From Caldalkalibacillus uzonensis (lineage in GTDB: Bacteria > Bacillota > Bacilli > Caldalkalibacillales > Caldalkalibacillaceae), in assembly GCF_030814135.1 (NCBI RefSeq), contig NZ_JAUSUQ010000003.1, positions 283,180 to 347,179 of the forward strand: a stretch of 64,000 bases of DNA. Direction: 5' to 3'. Under the pieces are notes generated by a model that was given only the letters and a program-made list of their open reading frames with translations, was not told where the DNA came from and did no database searches. This document shows positions 8,530 to 17,017 of the stretch, in pieces. The translations under genes were made by a program, and so were the position numbers. Numbering within the stretch: the first letter of the stretch is position 1; the number at the start of each line of letters is the position of its first letter.

Positions 8530-9288
8530 TCAGGCAAAGTAAACACATATCTTGTGTTGGCCAAACGTTTCAATAGCAATGTCCATGTCATAAATCTCCT
8601 TTAATACATCGGGGCGGATAATCTCATCTTTGTTTCCTTCTTTCACTACTCTGCCGTTCTTCAGCGCCACGATATAATCGGAATAACATGACGCAAAGTT
8701 GATATCATGGAGGACAATCACGATCGTCTTGCCCAGTTCGCAAACGAGCCTCTGCAGCATATTCATCATCTCAACGGCATGCTTCAGATCCAGATTGTTG
8801 AGGGGCTCGTCCAGGAAAATATAGTCCGTATCCTGGGCCAGTATCATAGCGATAAAGGCGCGCTGTTTCTGGCCGCCGCTCAGCTGGTCAAGGTATTGAT
8901 CCTCTAGCCCTTCCAGCTTCATATATCGGATGGCTTGATCCACAATCCTTTTGTCTTCCGCTGACAACCTTCCCTGAGAGTGGGGAAAACGTCCGAAGCT
9001 GACCAAATCTTTGACCGTCAAACGGATGCCGATATGATTGGATTGTTTGAGAATGGACAGCCTCTTGGCCAACTCCTCACTTTTGTACTCAGAAATCTCC
9101 TTCTGATCAAGCAGTACTGTGCCATGATCTTTGGCAATCAAACGGCTCATCATGGACAACAACGTGCTTTTTCCAGCTCCGTTGGGGCCGATCAATGAGG
9201 TGATTTTTTGCTTGGGTATGCTGACCGAAATACCGTCCACCACCCACTTGTCGCCATACTGTTTAGCAACCTCTCTTACCTCGACCAT
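8530..9288 (-). CDS. yclP: Siderophore ABC transporter ATP-binding protein (YclP-like)
   Basis: A 252-residue ABC ATPase. Walker A is GPNGAGKST (about residues 33-41), the signature is LSGGQKQRA, Walker B is YIFLDEP, and the H-loop is VLHDINFA. This is the FecE/FhuC type, which powers import of ferric siderophores through a FecCD permease pair. The gene overlaps the upstream permease by 13 bases and is followed 45 bases later by the binding lipoprotein. The order permease-permease-ATPase-lipoprotein matches B. subtilis yclNOPQ. Confidence 0.9.
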   Translation of the reverse strand: MVEVREVAKQYGDKWVVDGISVSIPKQKITSLIGPNGAGKSTLLSMMSRLIAKDHGTVLLDQKEISEYKSEELAKRLSILKQSNHIGIRLTVKDLVSFGRFPHSQGRLSAEDKRIVDQAIRYMKLEGLEDQYLDQLSGGQKQRAFIAMILAQDTDYIFLDEPLNNLDLKHAVEMMNMLQRLVCELGKTIVIVLHDINFASCYSDYIVALKNGRVVKEGNKDEIIRPDVLKEIYDMDIAIETFGQHKICVYFA

Positions 9289-10232
9289 GCCCGACTCTCC
9301 CTCAACAAAAGATATAAAAAGTAGGAGCCCCCGATAAAATTGATAATGACACTTAACGGTGTGGAAAAGGCAAACACCCTTTCCACCAACAACTGTCCCC
9401 CGACCAGGGCAATGATGCTGATCAAGATGGCACTGGCCAGCAAGATATGGTGCCGGTAAGTTTGCATGAATTCATAGGTCACATTGGCCACCAACAGACC
9501 CAAAAATGTGACTGGCCCCACCAGTGCGGTGGATATGGAGACCAGCACCGCAATGATCACCAAAAGTCGTTGCACAACGGAAGCATAATTGACTCCCAAG
9601 TTGATGGCCTCTTCCCTGCCCAAGGCCAACACATCCAAATATTTGAGCCACTTCCGGCTGTACAGGCCAACGCCAATGACGCCTGCGGCGGAAAGGAGCA
9701 AAAGATCGGTATTAATGTTGTTGAAACTGGCAAACATCCGGTCCTGCACAAAGAAAAACTCGTTCGGATCAATCAAAACCTGCATAAAAGTTGACAAGCT
9801 GCCAAACAGCGTGCCGCAAACCACGCCGACCAACAGCAGAAAGTAAAGGTTGCGCCCTTCTCCCCGAAACAGAAACTGGTACAACAAGAGTGCAAAGCCG
9901 ACCATCACCGCCAGGCAGATGATAAAATTGAGCTGTTTGTTCAGCACAACGATACTGGAGGAGCCAAAGGCAAAAATGACCACTGTCTGAATCAGCACAT
10001 ATAAAGCATCCAAGCCGATAATACTGGGGGTCAAAATCCGGTTGTTGGTGACCGTTTGAAAAATAATGGTGGAAAAAGCAATGGCTGCTCCGGTTAATAC
10101 CATGGCCAGCACCTTGTATCCCCGTCTGGGCAGGACATATTCCCAATTGCTTCCCACTTGTATGAACATGAAAATGCCAACCAATGCGGCTGCCAAAAAC
10201 CCCAGGATACTGATCTTAGCTGTATGACTCAT
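9276..10232 (-). CDS. yclO: Siderophore ABC transporter permease (YclO-like)
   Basis: A 318-residue FecCD-family permease with about nine membrane helices. Family segments include ITNNRILTPSIIGLDALY-like sequence, the ALGREEAINLGVNY cytoplasmic loop that contacts the ATPase, and TALVGPVTFLGLLVANV. It pairs with the upstream permease to form the translocation channel. The ATG at 10232 follows AAGGAG and overlaps the end of the upstream gene by 17 bases, implying coupled translation. Confidence 0.9.
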   Translation of the reverse strand: MSHTAKISILGFLAAALVGIFMFIQVGSNWEYVLPRRGYKVLAMVLTGAAIAFSTIIFQTVTNNRILTPSIIGLDALYVLIQTVVIFAFGSSSIVVLNKQLNFIICLAVMVGFALLLYQFLFRGEGRNLYFLLLVGVVCGTLFGSLSTFMQVLIDPNEFFFVQDRMFASFNNINTDLLLLSAAGVIGVGLYSRKWLKYLDVLALGREEAINLGVNYASVVQRLLVIIAVLVSISTALVGPVTFLGLLVANVTYEFMQTYRHHILLASAILISIIALVGGQLLVERVFAFSTPLSVIINFIGGSYFLYLLLRESRAWSR

Positions 10233-11175
10233 GTGTCTTTCTCCTTACCAGCAGATACAAGAATATTCCGCTGCCAATCACACCCGTGGTCAAACCAATG
10301 GGAATCTCATACGGGTAAATGATGACCCGCCCCACTATATCGCAACAGAGCACAAAAACCGCTCCCAGGAGTGCGGTCAGGGGCAAACTTTTGTGCAAAT
10401 GGTCTCCCCTGAAGATGGAGACAATATTGGGAATGATCAAACCCAAGAAGGGGATGATCCCTACGGTCAGCACGACCACTGAGGTGACCAGAGCCACAAT
10501 CACTAACCCCAAATTGACAACAAACTTATAGCTGAGCCCCAGATTGACCGCAAAGTCCTCCCCCATGCCGGCCACAGTAAACCGGTTGGCATAAAGATAA
10601 GCGATGATCAGCGCTGGAATGCTGACATACAACAATTCATAACGCCCTTTAATAATCAAAGCAAAATTGCCCTGCAGCCAGGATGAGATATTCTGGATCA
10701 AATTGTTTTCATATGCCAAAAAGGTGGTGACCGAGCCGATGATATTGCCAAACATCAGACCAACCAAAGGGATAAAGATGGCATTCTTGTACTTGATGTT
10801 GTCCAGGATTTTCATGAACATGAACGTGCCTAGCAAGGCAAATCCAAAAGCAACCGCCATCTTTTGTAACGGACTGGCCGAAGTGAACAGGAGCAAGGCC
10901 ACCACCACCCCCAGTCTGGCCGAATCCATGGTCCCCGCTGTGGTCGGTGAGACAAATTTATTGCGGCTCAATTGCTGCATAATCAGGCCACAAATACTTA
11001 AGCCCATGCCGGCCATGATGATGCTGGCCAAACGCGGCAAACGGCTGACCCATAAAATTTGGCGCTGTTCCTCAGTCAGGTCAAATACGTCTAAAGGGCT
11101 GATATCGTGTACCCCAACAAACAACGAAGCCCCAGACAAGAGCACAAGTGCAACGATTAAATACCGTTTTCTCAT
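10216..11175 (-). CDS. yclN: Siderophore ABC transporter permease (YclN-like)
   Basis: A 319-residue FecCD-family permease and the first gene of the importer operon. It carries the ISPLDVFDL start, LWVSRLPRLASIIMAGMGLSICGLIMQ-type core helices, NKFVSPTTAGTMDSARLG, and the GIIPFLGLIIPNIV segment of this family. The start is placed at the ATG at 11175 (MRKRYLIVALVLL), which begins the first membrane helix and gives a length close to B. subtilis YclN. The ATG at 11232 lies inside a Fur-box-like sequence and would add a hydrophilic leader atypical of the family. Confidence 0.88.
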   Translation of the reverse strand: MRKRYLIVALVLLSGASLFVGVHDISPLDVFDLTEEQRQILWVSRLPRLASIIMAGMGLSICGLIMQQLSRNKFVSPTTAGTMDSARLGVVVALLLFTSASPLQKMAVAFGFALLGTFMFMKILDNIKYKNAIFIPLVGLMFGNIIGSVTTFLAYENNLIQNISSWLQGNFALIIKGRYELLYVSIPALIIAYLYANRFTVAGMGEDFAVNLGLSYKFVVNLGLVIVALVTSVVVLTVGIIPFLGLIIPNIVSIFRGDHLHKSLPLTALLGAVFVLCCDIVGRVIIYPYEIPIGLTTGVIGSGIFLYLLVRRKTHESYS

Positions 11176-11215
11176 CACGCTTCTTTCTCTTTCTGGTTCA
11201 GTCTTAAGATCGCTT

Positions 11216-11238
11216 ATGATAAGAAGAATCATTCTCAG
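11216..11238. promoter_or_regulatory. Fur-box-like site close to yclN
   Basis: GATAAGAAGAATCATTCTC (about 11218-11236) matches most positions of the 19-base Fur consensus GATAATGATAATCATTATC. It lies 40-60 bases upstream of the chosen yclN start and could reinforce the stronger box at 11304-11322. Confidence 0.5.
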
Positions 11239-11303
11239 TCATTGTCCAAAAAAAATGAGTGATTTACCCCGTCAATGCACATCACCTTCCCTTTGCACTC
11301 ATT

Positions 11304-11322
11304 GAGTATAATTATCATTCTC
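11304..11322. promoter_or_regulatory. Fur box upstream of the yclNOPQ-like operon
   Basis: GAGTATAATTATCATTCTC reads on the minus strand as GAGAATGATAATTATACTC, a good match to the Fur consensus. It overlaps a TATACT that could serve as a -10 box on the minus strand. Iron-dependent repression of the importer is therefore likely. Confidence 0.75.
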
Positions 11323-11371
11323 TATTAGATTGTAGCTGAATGAAAGATGATGTGAATGGACTTTGCTATTT

Positions 11372-12922
11372 TCAGGAAGGATTTTTCTGCAACTCCTGGC
11401 TGTACTTTTGCAAACGGACAACAGTATGATCGACGAGACGGTCAATGATGCCTGCATTATACTTCAGACGCCCTTCATAGCGGATAATAAAGCAAGTGTT
11501 CCGTACCAGATGACCTTTCAACGCCTGCCATTTCCTGTGCAATTCACTGCAGTAAGTATCCGCAACTGAAGCAGGAACCAAGAAGAAAACATTGTCACAA
11601 CCTAACGCAGCCAGTTCAGCCAGTGAAGAAACATTTAATGCGCTGAAATGGTGCACAAAGGCTGGTGGTGTGATTTGAAGCTCATCGTAGAATAATTGCT
11701 GTATTCTCTTGTGTTGTGTGCCAAAAACGCGAAAATAGTCCTCTTCCACACTGACGAGCAAAAAGGGCTCTTGCCCCAAAAACTTGCGGATATGGGCTTG
11801 GGCGTTTTTGACCTTGAGTTCAAAATGGTCTAGCCACCATTTTGCCACAGTACTCAAACCCAGTGCATTGCTTATTTTACGCAACCGCTCCTTCCAGGAA
11901 TACCGCTTCCAATACAATAAAATAACCGGTGCGATCTCTGTCAAACGTTGATAGATATCTTCCGGAACGGGCGAAGTGAAAATAAGATCTGGACGAGCAT
12001 TTCGGATCTGTTCCAGGTATCTGTCAGGCTGTTTAGACCAGCCCCGTTGTAAACTGATGAGGGGATTGATCCCTAACACAGTTAAATCATCATGGAAGAC
12101 AGGAGAAAGATTGGCAAGCCTTTTTTGGGCACGGGCTGCATACTCTGTGGGAGAAAGACCCATATGTTTTTTGAACAGCCGGCTGAAATAATACTCATCC
12201 TGGTAGCCAACCTCATGGGCGACTTCTGCAACGGTTACATTTGAACTGGCAAGTAACCGCAGCGATGCATTTAAGCGAATATAGGTGACATACTTGTTAG
12301 GACTCAGTCCGGTATACTGTTTAAATGCTCGGTAAAAGCGGCTGGGACTTGCCCCTGATAATTGGGCAATATGTTCAATGTTAAGCGGCTCTTCATAATG
12401 CTCCCGCATGTATTGGCTGGTTTGTTCAACATAATCGAATAAATCAGGCCCATTGGCTTGGTGGTGAATATGTTCCATCAAAGCAGCAGCCAAAGCATAT
12501 AAGTGCGACTGAAGCTGAAAGTGTGCTGAGAGGTCTGCTCTGTTGCCCTTTAAGAAGGCCTCCATCCAATTATGAGCCTGGGGCAAGCGCAAATGGTGAA
12601 TGTTTAGCCCAGACTGACCGGCTAGAGAGCTGCGTAATGGTTCTTCACCTGTCCATTGAAAGCGGACCAGCACAACGTGAGCTTTTTGGGTTGCACGATT
12701 ATAGATGGTGCATCTGCTTTCTGCCGGAAGCAAAAATAACGTCCCACTCTCAAGCAAGGCAGATGTTTCTTGTTGATTGACGTACAAGTGGATGCCTACA
12801 CCCCCCTGCTTGACGTAGCCAAACCGATATTGCTCTTCATCAGCCATGGTCAATGAATCTCCTGTTTCTATTTTAAGCTCCTGTGCGTCCAAGTAATGTA
12901 AGCTAGCACGAGGTAATGCCAT
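11372..12922 (-). CDS. AraC-family regulator fused to a siderophore-binding-protein domain (Btr/YbbB-like)
   Basis: A 516-residue regulator. Residues 1-140 form a cupin-like sensing region; about 165-265 hold two AraC helix-turn-helix motifs (LNIEHIAQLSGASPSRFYRA and VAEVAHEVGYQDEYYFSRLF); the remaining 250 residues resemble a FecB-type siderophore-binding domain (LTVLGINPLIS, RPDLIFTSPVPEDIYQRL). The architecture matches B. subtilis Btr, which senses ferric siderophore in the cytoplasm and activates its importer. Here it probably activates the adjacent yclNOPQ-like operon (inference). The ATG at 12922 lies seven bases after GGGAGG. A Fur box covers its promoter. Confidence 0.85.
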   Translation of the reverse strand: MALPRASLHYLDAQELKIETGDSLTMADEEQYRFGYVKQGGVGIHLYVNQQETSALLESGTLFLLPAESRCTIYNRATQKAHVVLVRFQWTGEEPLRSSLAGQSGLNIHHLRLPQAHNWMEAFLKGNRADLSAHFQLQSHLYALAAALMEHIHHQANGPDLFDYVEQTSQYMREHYEEPLNIEHIAQLSGASPSRFYRAFKQYTGLSPNKYVTYIRLNASLRLLASSNVTVAEVAHEVGYQDEYYFSRLFKKHMGLSPTEYAARAQKRLANLSPVFHDDLTVLGINPLISLQRGWSKQPDRYLEQIRNARPDLIFTSPVPEDIYQRLTEIAPVILLYWKRYSWKERLRKISNALGLSTVAKWWLDHFELKVKNAQAHIRKFLGQEPFLLVSVEEDYFRVFGTQHKRIQQLFYDELQITPPAFVHHFSALNVSSLAELAALGCDNVFFLVPASVADTYCSELHRKWQALKGHLVRNTCFIIRYEGRLKYNAGIIDRLVDHTVVRLQKYSQELQKNPS

Positions 12923-12953
12923 CTGCATGCCTCCCGACCATTGCTTCAATTCG

Positions 12954-12983
12954 ATGTTAGATGATAATAATTATCATTGTCAA
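12954..12983 (-). promoter_or_regulatory. Promoter of the AraC-type regulator with Fur box between -35 and -10
   Basis: Minus-strand TTGACA (12978-12983) and TAACAT (12954-12959) are 18 bases apart. The spacer carries the near-perfect Fur palindrome ATGATAATAATTATCATTGT (12961-12980). Fur bound here would block RNA polymerase directly. Confidence 0.8.
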
Positions 12984-13012
12984 CTCTAATGATCATGACC
13001 GTTTTTTCAATA

Positions 13013-13056
13013 CCATAAAAAAAGGATAGATGCTCTTTAGGAGAACATCGTATCCT
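13013..13056 (-). terminator. Rho-independent terminator of purU
   Basis: Arms AGGATAGATG (13023-13032) and CATCGTATCCT (13046-13056) pair with one bulge. On the minus strand the stem is followed by CTTTTTTTATGG. Confidence 0.8.
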
Positions 13057-13108
13057 CTAACAAACAAAACCTGGGATCCAATTTTTCCTCATCTCATGTT
13101 GATTGGTA

Positions 13109-14008
13109 TCATACAAATACGACCGTTTTGTTATTATAAGAAATAATTCGGTCTTCAAGGTGCCATTTTACAGCTCGAGCCAGCACAACCCGTTCGATCT
13201 GGCGGCCGATTCTTTTTAAATCTGAAACATTATGACGATGATTGACTCGAACAACATCTTGTTCAATAATCGGTCCTGCATCTAGTTCATATGTAACGTA
13301 ATGAGATGTGGCTCCGATCAGTTTGACTCCGCGTTCATAAGCCCGCTCATACGGTTTGCTTCCGACAAAAGCTGGCAAAAACGAATGATGGATGTTAATG
13401 ATGCGGTTAGGGTATTGTGACACAAACTGCGGTGATAATACTTGCATGTACCGGGCAAGTACAATAAAGTCCACGTTGCCGGCCAGCAGCTTCAATTGTT
13501 CCGCTTCAGCAGCGCTTTTCGACTCTTTGCTGACCGGAATGTGATAAAAGGGAATGCCAAATGATTCTACGATCTCCTGATGATCTTGATGATTGCTGAT
13601 CACAAAAGGCACTTCAGCGATTAAATCCCCTGACTTTAATTGCCAAAGCAATTCCAACAAGCAGTGCTCTTGTTTGGAGACAAAAATAGCCATCCGTTTG
13701 ATCCGGTAAGCAAACGAAATCCGCCAGTCCATAGCAAAACGGGCGGCCACCGGTTCAAACGCCCGGCACAATGCTTCTTCTTTTGCCTCCAAGTTGGGAA
13801 GGTCAAAGGCGATACGCATGAAAAAACGCCCGCCTTCAGGGTCTGTGGAATATTGATCCGATTGAACGATATTGGCTCCTTCATTATATAAAAATTGGGA
13901 AACAGCAGCAACGATGCCAGGCTGGTCAGGACAAGAAATGAGCAATCTGGCTCGGTTACGGTTGCGTTCATTAAAAGACAGCAGTTGTTCGTTGACGACA
14001 GCGTTCAC
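13109..14008 (-). CDS. purU: Formyltetrahydrofolate deformylase
   Basis: A 299-residue enzyme that hydrolyses 10-formyltetrahydrofolate to formate and tetrahydrofolate. An N-terminal ACT domain (RLLISCPDQPGIVAAVSQFL) is followed by a formyltransferase fold with VISNHQDH, the catalytic INIHHSFLPAF loop and the IGATSHYVTYELDAGPIIEQ segment. The start is taken as the GTG at 14008, downstream of AAGGAGGT with a long spacing of about 12 bases. This gives 299 residues, close to the 300 of B. subtilis PurU. An ATG at 14065 would add 19 residues and lacks a ribosome site. Confidence 0.9.
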   Translation of the reverse strand: MNAVVNEQLLSFNERNRNRARLLISCPDQPGIVAAVSQFLYNEGANIVQSDQYSTDPEGGRFFMRIAFDLPNLEAKEEALCRAFEPVAARFAMDWRISFAYRIKRMAIFVSKQEHCLLELLWQLKSGDLIAEVPFVISNHQDHQEIVESFGIPFYHIPVSKESKSAAEAEQLKLLAGNVDFIVLARYMQVLSPQFVSQYPNRIINIHHSFLPAFVGSKPYERAYERGVKLIGATSHYVTYELDAGPIIEQDVVRVNHRHNVSDLKRIGRQIERVVLARAVKWHLEDRIISYNNKTVVFV

Positions 14009-14204
14009 AGCTTGATCGTGACCTCCTTGTATTGGCATATCATTAATTCTATGATTTAACTGCAAGATGATCTAATTTGATATTCATTCAAATATTTAAT
14101 GCGTCAGCGGCTCCATATGGTTTTTATTTTTAGTTCGCCCTTGTTTTATTATAAATCTTTTCCCAATTAATACAATGCTTAAGACATGCGATAAGGAGAA
14201 GAGT

Positions 14205-14651
14205 ATGATGATGAATCTTATGGAAGTTGATATCCCAAAGCAGGGTATTATTCTTTTTGATGGCGTTTGTCATCTTTGCAACAAATCGGTGCAGTTTATT
14301 CTACAACGCGACCGCAAAGGTGCATTTCTGTTTGCTTCATTACAATCAAAGGTGGGACACTCTCTATTATCTTCATACCGAATCCCTACTGATCAACTTC
14401 ATTCCATTGTTCTCATTGAAGGTGGGCATTATTATACTGAATCAACGGCCATCCTGCGCATTTGCAAAAGGCTGGATGGCTGGTGGAAGGGATTATATCT
14501 ATTCGTTATCATTCCAAAACCGATTAGAGATTTATTATATCGCTGGTTTGCCAAATACCGTTACAAACTGTTTGGAAAAAATGAAGCATGTGTGATCCCT
14601 GCACCCGAAATACGAAACAGATTTTTAGATGCAGATGAGAGAATACATTAA
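14205..14651 (+). CDS. DCC-family thiol-disulfide oxidoreductase (DUF393)
   Basis: A 148-residue protein opening with ILFDGVCHLCNKSVQFIL, the DxxCxxC motif that names the DCC family. The rest follows the family pattern: FASLQSKVG, DSIVLIE-like strand, a YTESTAILRICKRL helix and a C-terminal YRWFAKYRYKLFGK region. The two cysteines suggest thiol redox activity, but no reaction is established. The ATG at 14205, the first of three in a row, lies six bases after AAGGAG. Its last 128 bases overlap the tail of the convergent reading frame on the other strand. Confidence 0.85.
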   Translation: MMMNLMEVDIPKQGIILFDGVCHLCNKSVQFILQRDRKGAFLFASLQSKVGHSLLSSYRIPTDQLHSIVLIEGGHYYTESTAILRICKRLDGWWKGLYLFVIIPKPIRDLLYRWFAKYRYKLFGKNEACVIPAPEIRNRFLDADERIH

Positions 14652-15381
14652 AAAAGGCAAGCAACAACTCTACAGGTTCCTTGCCTTTAGATGATGACCC
14701 CCTCGGTGCGATTGTATCCATGCTTTCTCCATCACCGGTTTTTTCTGCTTCGAATTCGCCATCAACAGCCAGATCCATCCGTGGTTCTTCGCCGCTGCTC
14801 ACCGGAAGATGCAGCGTCTTTACTTCATGACCTTCTACCACTGTAATCATATCCTCTCCGTATTGATCATAAACGAGTTGGGCCGTATCTTCGTTAAACG
14901 GATCAATGCCTATCTCCAGCCGATTATCGAAGACGTTCACACCTACATACCAAATTTTTACGCCCTGATATTCAAACGCCCTCATATCAATTTCCGCTTG
15001 CTTTCGGTATAGCTCTTCTGCCGAATAGTCAACAATCCGGATCTTCAATTCAGCCGGTTCTTGCACTAGCTGTTGCAGCGCCAATTGTTGTTCATCACGA
15101 AGCGGTTCAGTAACCGATAAAACAACAAGCATACGTTCATTTTCCCACTCAAGATGAATGCTGGCAAAGATGTCTGCATCAATATTTTCATCCGCATACT
15201 CCTGCACCTTTCCTACAGAGACATGATCTATGGGAGCTATTGAGGCATCACCATGTCTATCAACTGGCAAAACGGCCCTGTCACCGTCGGCTGCCAATAC
15301 CCCTACATCCGCCAGGCCTAAAAAAAGCAGGAGCGCCGTTCCCATTATCGCAGCCACATACTTGACTCTTATCACTTGCAT
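14524..15381 (-). CDS. Secreted hypothetical protein with run-on C-terminus
   Basis: A signal peptide (IMGTALLLFLGLADVGVLAA) is followed by a mature domain rich in Glu/Asp with two alternating alpha/beta units (KVQEYADENIDADIFASIHLEWEN, then VNVFDNRLEIGIDPFNEDTA, split here for length). I do not recognise the family. After about residue 215 the sequence becomes low-complexity and then reads through the hairpin and 128 bases of the convergent DCC gene, ending in a hydrophobic tail that does not look like real protein. The original 3' end was probably lost by deletion or frameshift. The start is the ATG at 15381 or the GTG at 15375 after GAAGGG. Confidence 0.55.
   Translation of the reverse strand: MQVIRVKYVAAIMGTALLLFLGLADVGVLAADGDRAVLPVDRHGDASIAPIDHVSVGKVQEYADENIDADIFASIHLEWENERMLVVLSVTEPLRDEQQLALQQLVQEPAELKIRIVDYSAEELYRKQAEIDMRAFEYQGVKIWYVGVNVFDNRLEIGIDPFNEDTAQLVYDQYGEDMITVVEGHEVKTLHLPVSSGEEPRMDLAVDGEFEAEKTGDGESMDTIAPRGSSSKGKEPVELLLAFFNVFSHLHLKICFVFRVQGSHMLHFFQTVCNGIWQTSDIINL
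14653..14692. terminator. Hairpin after the DCC gene
   Basis: AAAGGCAAG (from 14653) pairs with CTTGCCTTT (to about 14688). Only a few Ts follow on the plus strand, so it is a modest terminator. On the opposite strand it lies inside the run-on end of the secreted-protein frame. Confidence 0.6.
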
Positions 15382-15426
15382 CACCCTTCTTATTACTGTC
15401 TTGGTATGCCCACCAGCATACACCTG

Positions 15427-15687
15427 TTAAAATATAAGACGGAACCGGTTAAAATTTTGTTGCACAAATCTTTGATCTCTATCTTCAGTCGTCCTGCTAC
15501 TTTCTGCTGTTTGCGTACTGGTGGTTGTACCTTGACTGCTGTTCGTATCATCGTGGTCATCATGGTTGCTGTCCGGTGATGGTACAGATATCCAGTCAGA
15601 CATTAATAATGTAAAGCTTTCTGTTTGTCCATTCCATTCAATAGAAAAAACTATTTCATCATCTTCTCTGTAAAAAGCACATCCCAT
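15427..15687 (-). CDS. Small acidic hypothetical protein
   Basis: Eighty-six residues. The first 35 form a short beta-rich unit (DEIVFSIEWNGQTESFTLLM); residues about 36-66 are a Ser/Thr/Asp/His-rich low-complexity linker (SNHDDHDDTNSSQG); the end is basic-aromatic (QNFNRFRLIF). The start at 15687 has a GGAGGA site with six-base spacing, which supports real translation. It lies about 45 bases upstream of the secreted-protein gene and is probably co-transcribed. No known family. Confidence 0.5.
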   Translation of the reverse strand: MGCAFYREDDEIVFSIEWNGQTESFTLLMSDWISVPSPDSNHDDHDDTNSSQGTTTSTQTAESSRTTEDRDQRFVQQNFNRFRLIF

Positions 15688-16269
15688 ACAACTTCCTCCA
15701 CTGGTTTCTAGTACCCCACCTTTTGTTAATTTTGTTTTTCCACTAAGTGAACCAGTTCAATATTTCGTTTGACAAGCAGTTAACATAAGTGTCATTAACA
15801 TTATGAATAAAACTAATTTTCTAATCAAACTTTACTCCTCCTATAATCATAACCTTTACCTTAGCAAAGAACTTGAACGAACATTTAGAATGATAGGTGA
15901 AAAACCGGATGAACATATCCGTTAACCGATGCAGTGGTACAGGGATGCCGGCACAGCAGGCCAAAACCGGTGGATGACACCTCAATATAATGTTGGAGAA
16001 CCCGGAACGAGCGTAGAGGAGCAATTGGAGGAAGGATACTGGGAGAGCACACCAAGCTTGTACTGCACAATTTAACCTGTCAATCTCTGCTGTTCTCTTT
16101 GCCTGAGGAAGAAGAGAGCTTTCAGACGCCCTACTTTTTCCAACGGACGGCATAACAAGCTGGAGGTGATCAGTGCTCAAGTGGTCATAGAGTTGGACCC
16201 CTATACCACATTTAGGAGTAGCAGCGAGGCTGGGGGCTATCGAGACCGCCCACTCCCCTTCGGCCTTTA
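15688..16269. other. Gene-free stretch with broken coding remnants
   Basis: No complete gene is supported. On the plus strand short coherent pieces appear in different frames: one ending SVEEQLEEGYWESTPSLY near 16070, and one reading LDPYTTFRSSSEAGGYRD near 16195-16245. This is consistent with a dead plus-strand gene cut by frameshifts. The 119-codon minus-strand frame across it (15821-16180) looks like a shadow, not a gene. Confidence 0.4.
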
Positions 16270-16740
16270 TTACTCTGTAAAGTCAATTCCCCGCGTTTTA
16301 CACCAATCTATAGCCAATTCTCTATATCGCTTATCCCGGTAATAATACCAGTCTTTTTCAAGATTTAATTGTATAATGAGATCCTTAAACCTTCTAAAAG
16401 CTCCCTTGCCTCTAATTGCACCTAACAGTAAATTGCGGTGTTTGTTATTTTGTATGCTGTAACAAAAATCTTCCATCATTCCATATTCATTAATTTCAAA
16501 TTGGCTTGGCAACTTCTCATAGTTTTCAAAGTTCTCTATGATATCAATGGCCACCTTTACTTCATCTTGCTGCCATTTTGGCAGATCATCAAAGGGTTCG
16601 TCCTCTTCTGCTCTCCACAAGCTATCAGTAGAGACCGCAATCACTTGCCTAGTTTTCAAATTTAAATATGTGTTGATCTCCTCAAACTGCATTTCTATCC
16701 CTTCAATAATATCTTGAAGCTTAACTTTCTTTTCCATCAA
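16270..16740 (-). CDS. UPF0158 family protein
   Basis: A 156-residue protein of the UPF0158 family. Typical features are the start (VKLQDIIEGIEMQFEE), the conserved Tyr/Asn-rich N-terminal strand, FEINEYGMMEDFCYSI, GKGAFRRFKDLI and the C-terminal RYRELAIDWCKTRGID. Function is unknown; the family is often found beside small regulatory or toxin-antitoxin-like genes. Initiation is either TTG at 16740, eight bases after GGAG, or ATG at 16737. It lies 20 bases after the nucleotidyltransferase gene, so the two form an operon. Confidence 0.8.
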   Translation of the reverse strand: MMEKKVKLQDIIEGIEMQFEEINTYLNLKTRQVIAVSTDSLWRAEEDEPFDDLPKWQQDEVKVAIDIIENFENYEKLPSQFEINEYGMMEDFCYSIQNNKHRNLLLGAIRGKGAFRRFKDLIIQLNLEKDWYYYRDKRYRELAIDWCKTRGIDFTE

Positions 16741-16759
16741 TTGATCATCTCCATTTTCA

Positions 16760-17017
16760 TCAAGAATCGGCGAGGAGACCCTCTTGGGTCACTAAATGTA
16801 CTTTGTATCCTAATAAGCTTTCTAATGTGTCTTTCATTGAAATTAAGTCAAATAAAGTTCGTCCTTCTTCAAATTCAACTAAAAAGTCAACATCACTATC
16901 TGGTTTAACTTGATTTTTGGAAACGGACCCAAATAACTTGATATCAATGGCTCCGTGTTCTCTTGCTATTCTTAAGATCTTATGACGATTTCTTGAAATA
17001 TCTAGCGGTGTCAACAT
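16760..17017 (-). CDS. MNT-type minimal nucleotidyltransferase (MntA-like)
   Basis: An 85-residue minimal nucleotidyltransferase. The active-site signature GSVSKNQVKPDSDVDFLVEF shows the GS...DxD motif that binds nucleotide and metal, preceded by an Ile-Lys-Leu-Phe strand. In known pairs MntA-type proteins act as antitoxins by adenylylating a HEPN (HepT) toxin. Here the partner is a UPF0158 protein and no HEPN gene is present. The ATG at 17017 follows GAGGTGATT; the upstream ATG at 17050 has no site. Confidence 0.85.
   Translation of the reverse strand: MLTPLDISRNRHKILRIAREHGAIDIKLFGSVSKNQVKPDSDVDFLVEFEEGRTLFDLISMKDTLESLLGYKVHLVTQEGLLADS

Noticed and set aside
15821..16180. 119-codon minus-strand frame as a gene
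   Set aside because: Composition is unlike protein, there is no ribosome site, and it is probably antisense to plus-strand coding remnants.
16270..17017. Classical MntA-HepT toxin-antitoxin module
   Set aside because: The nucleotidyltransferase is present, but no HEPN protein with the RX4-6H motif is adjacent; UPF0158 is a different family.
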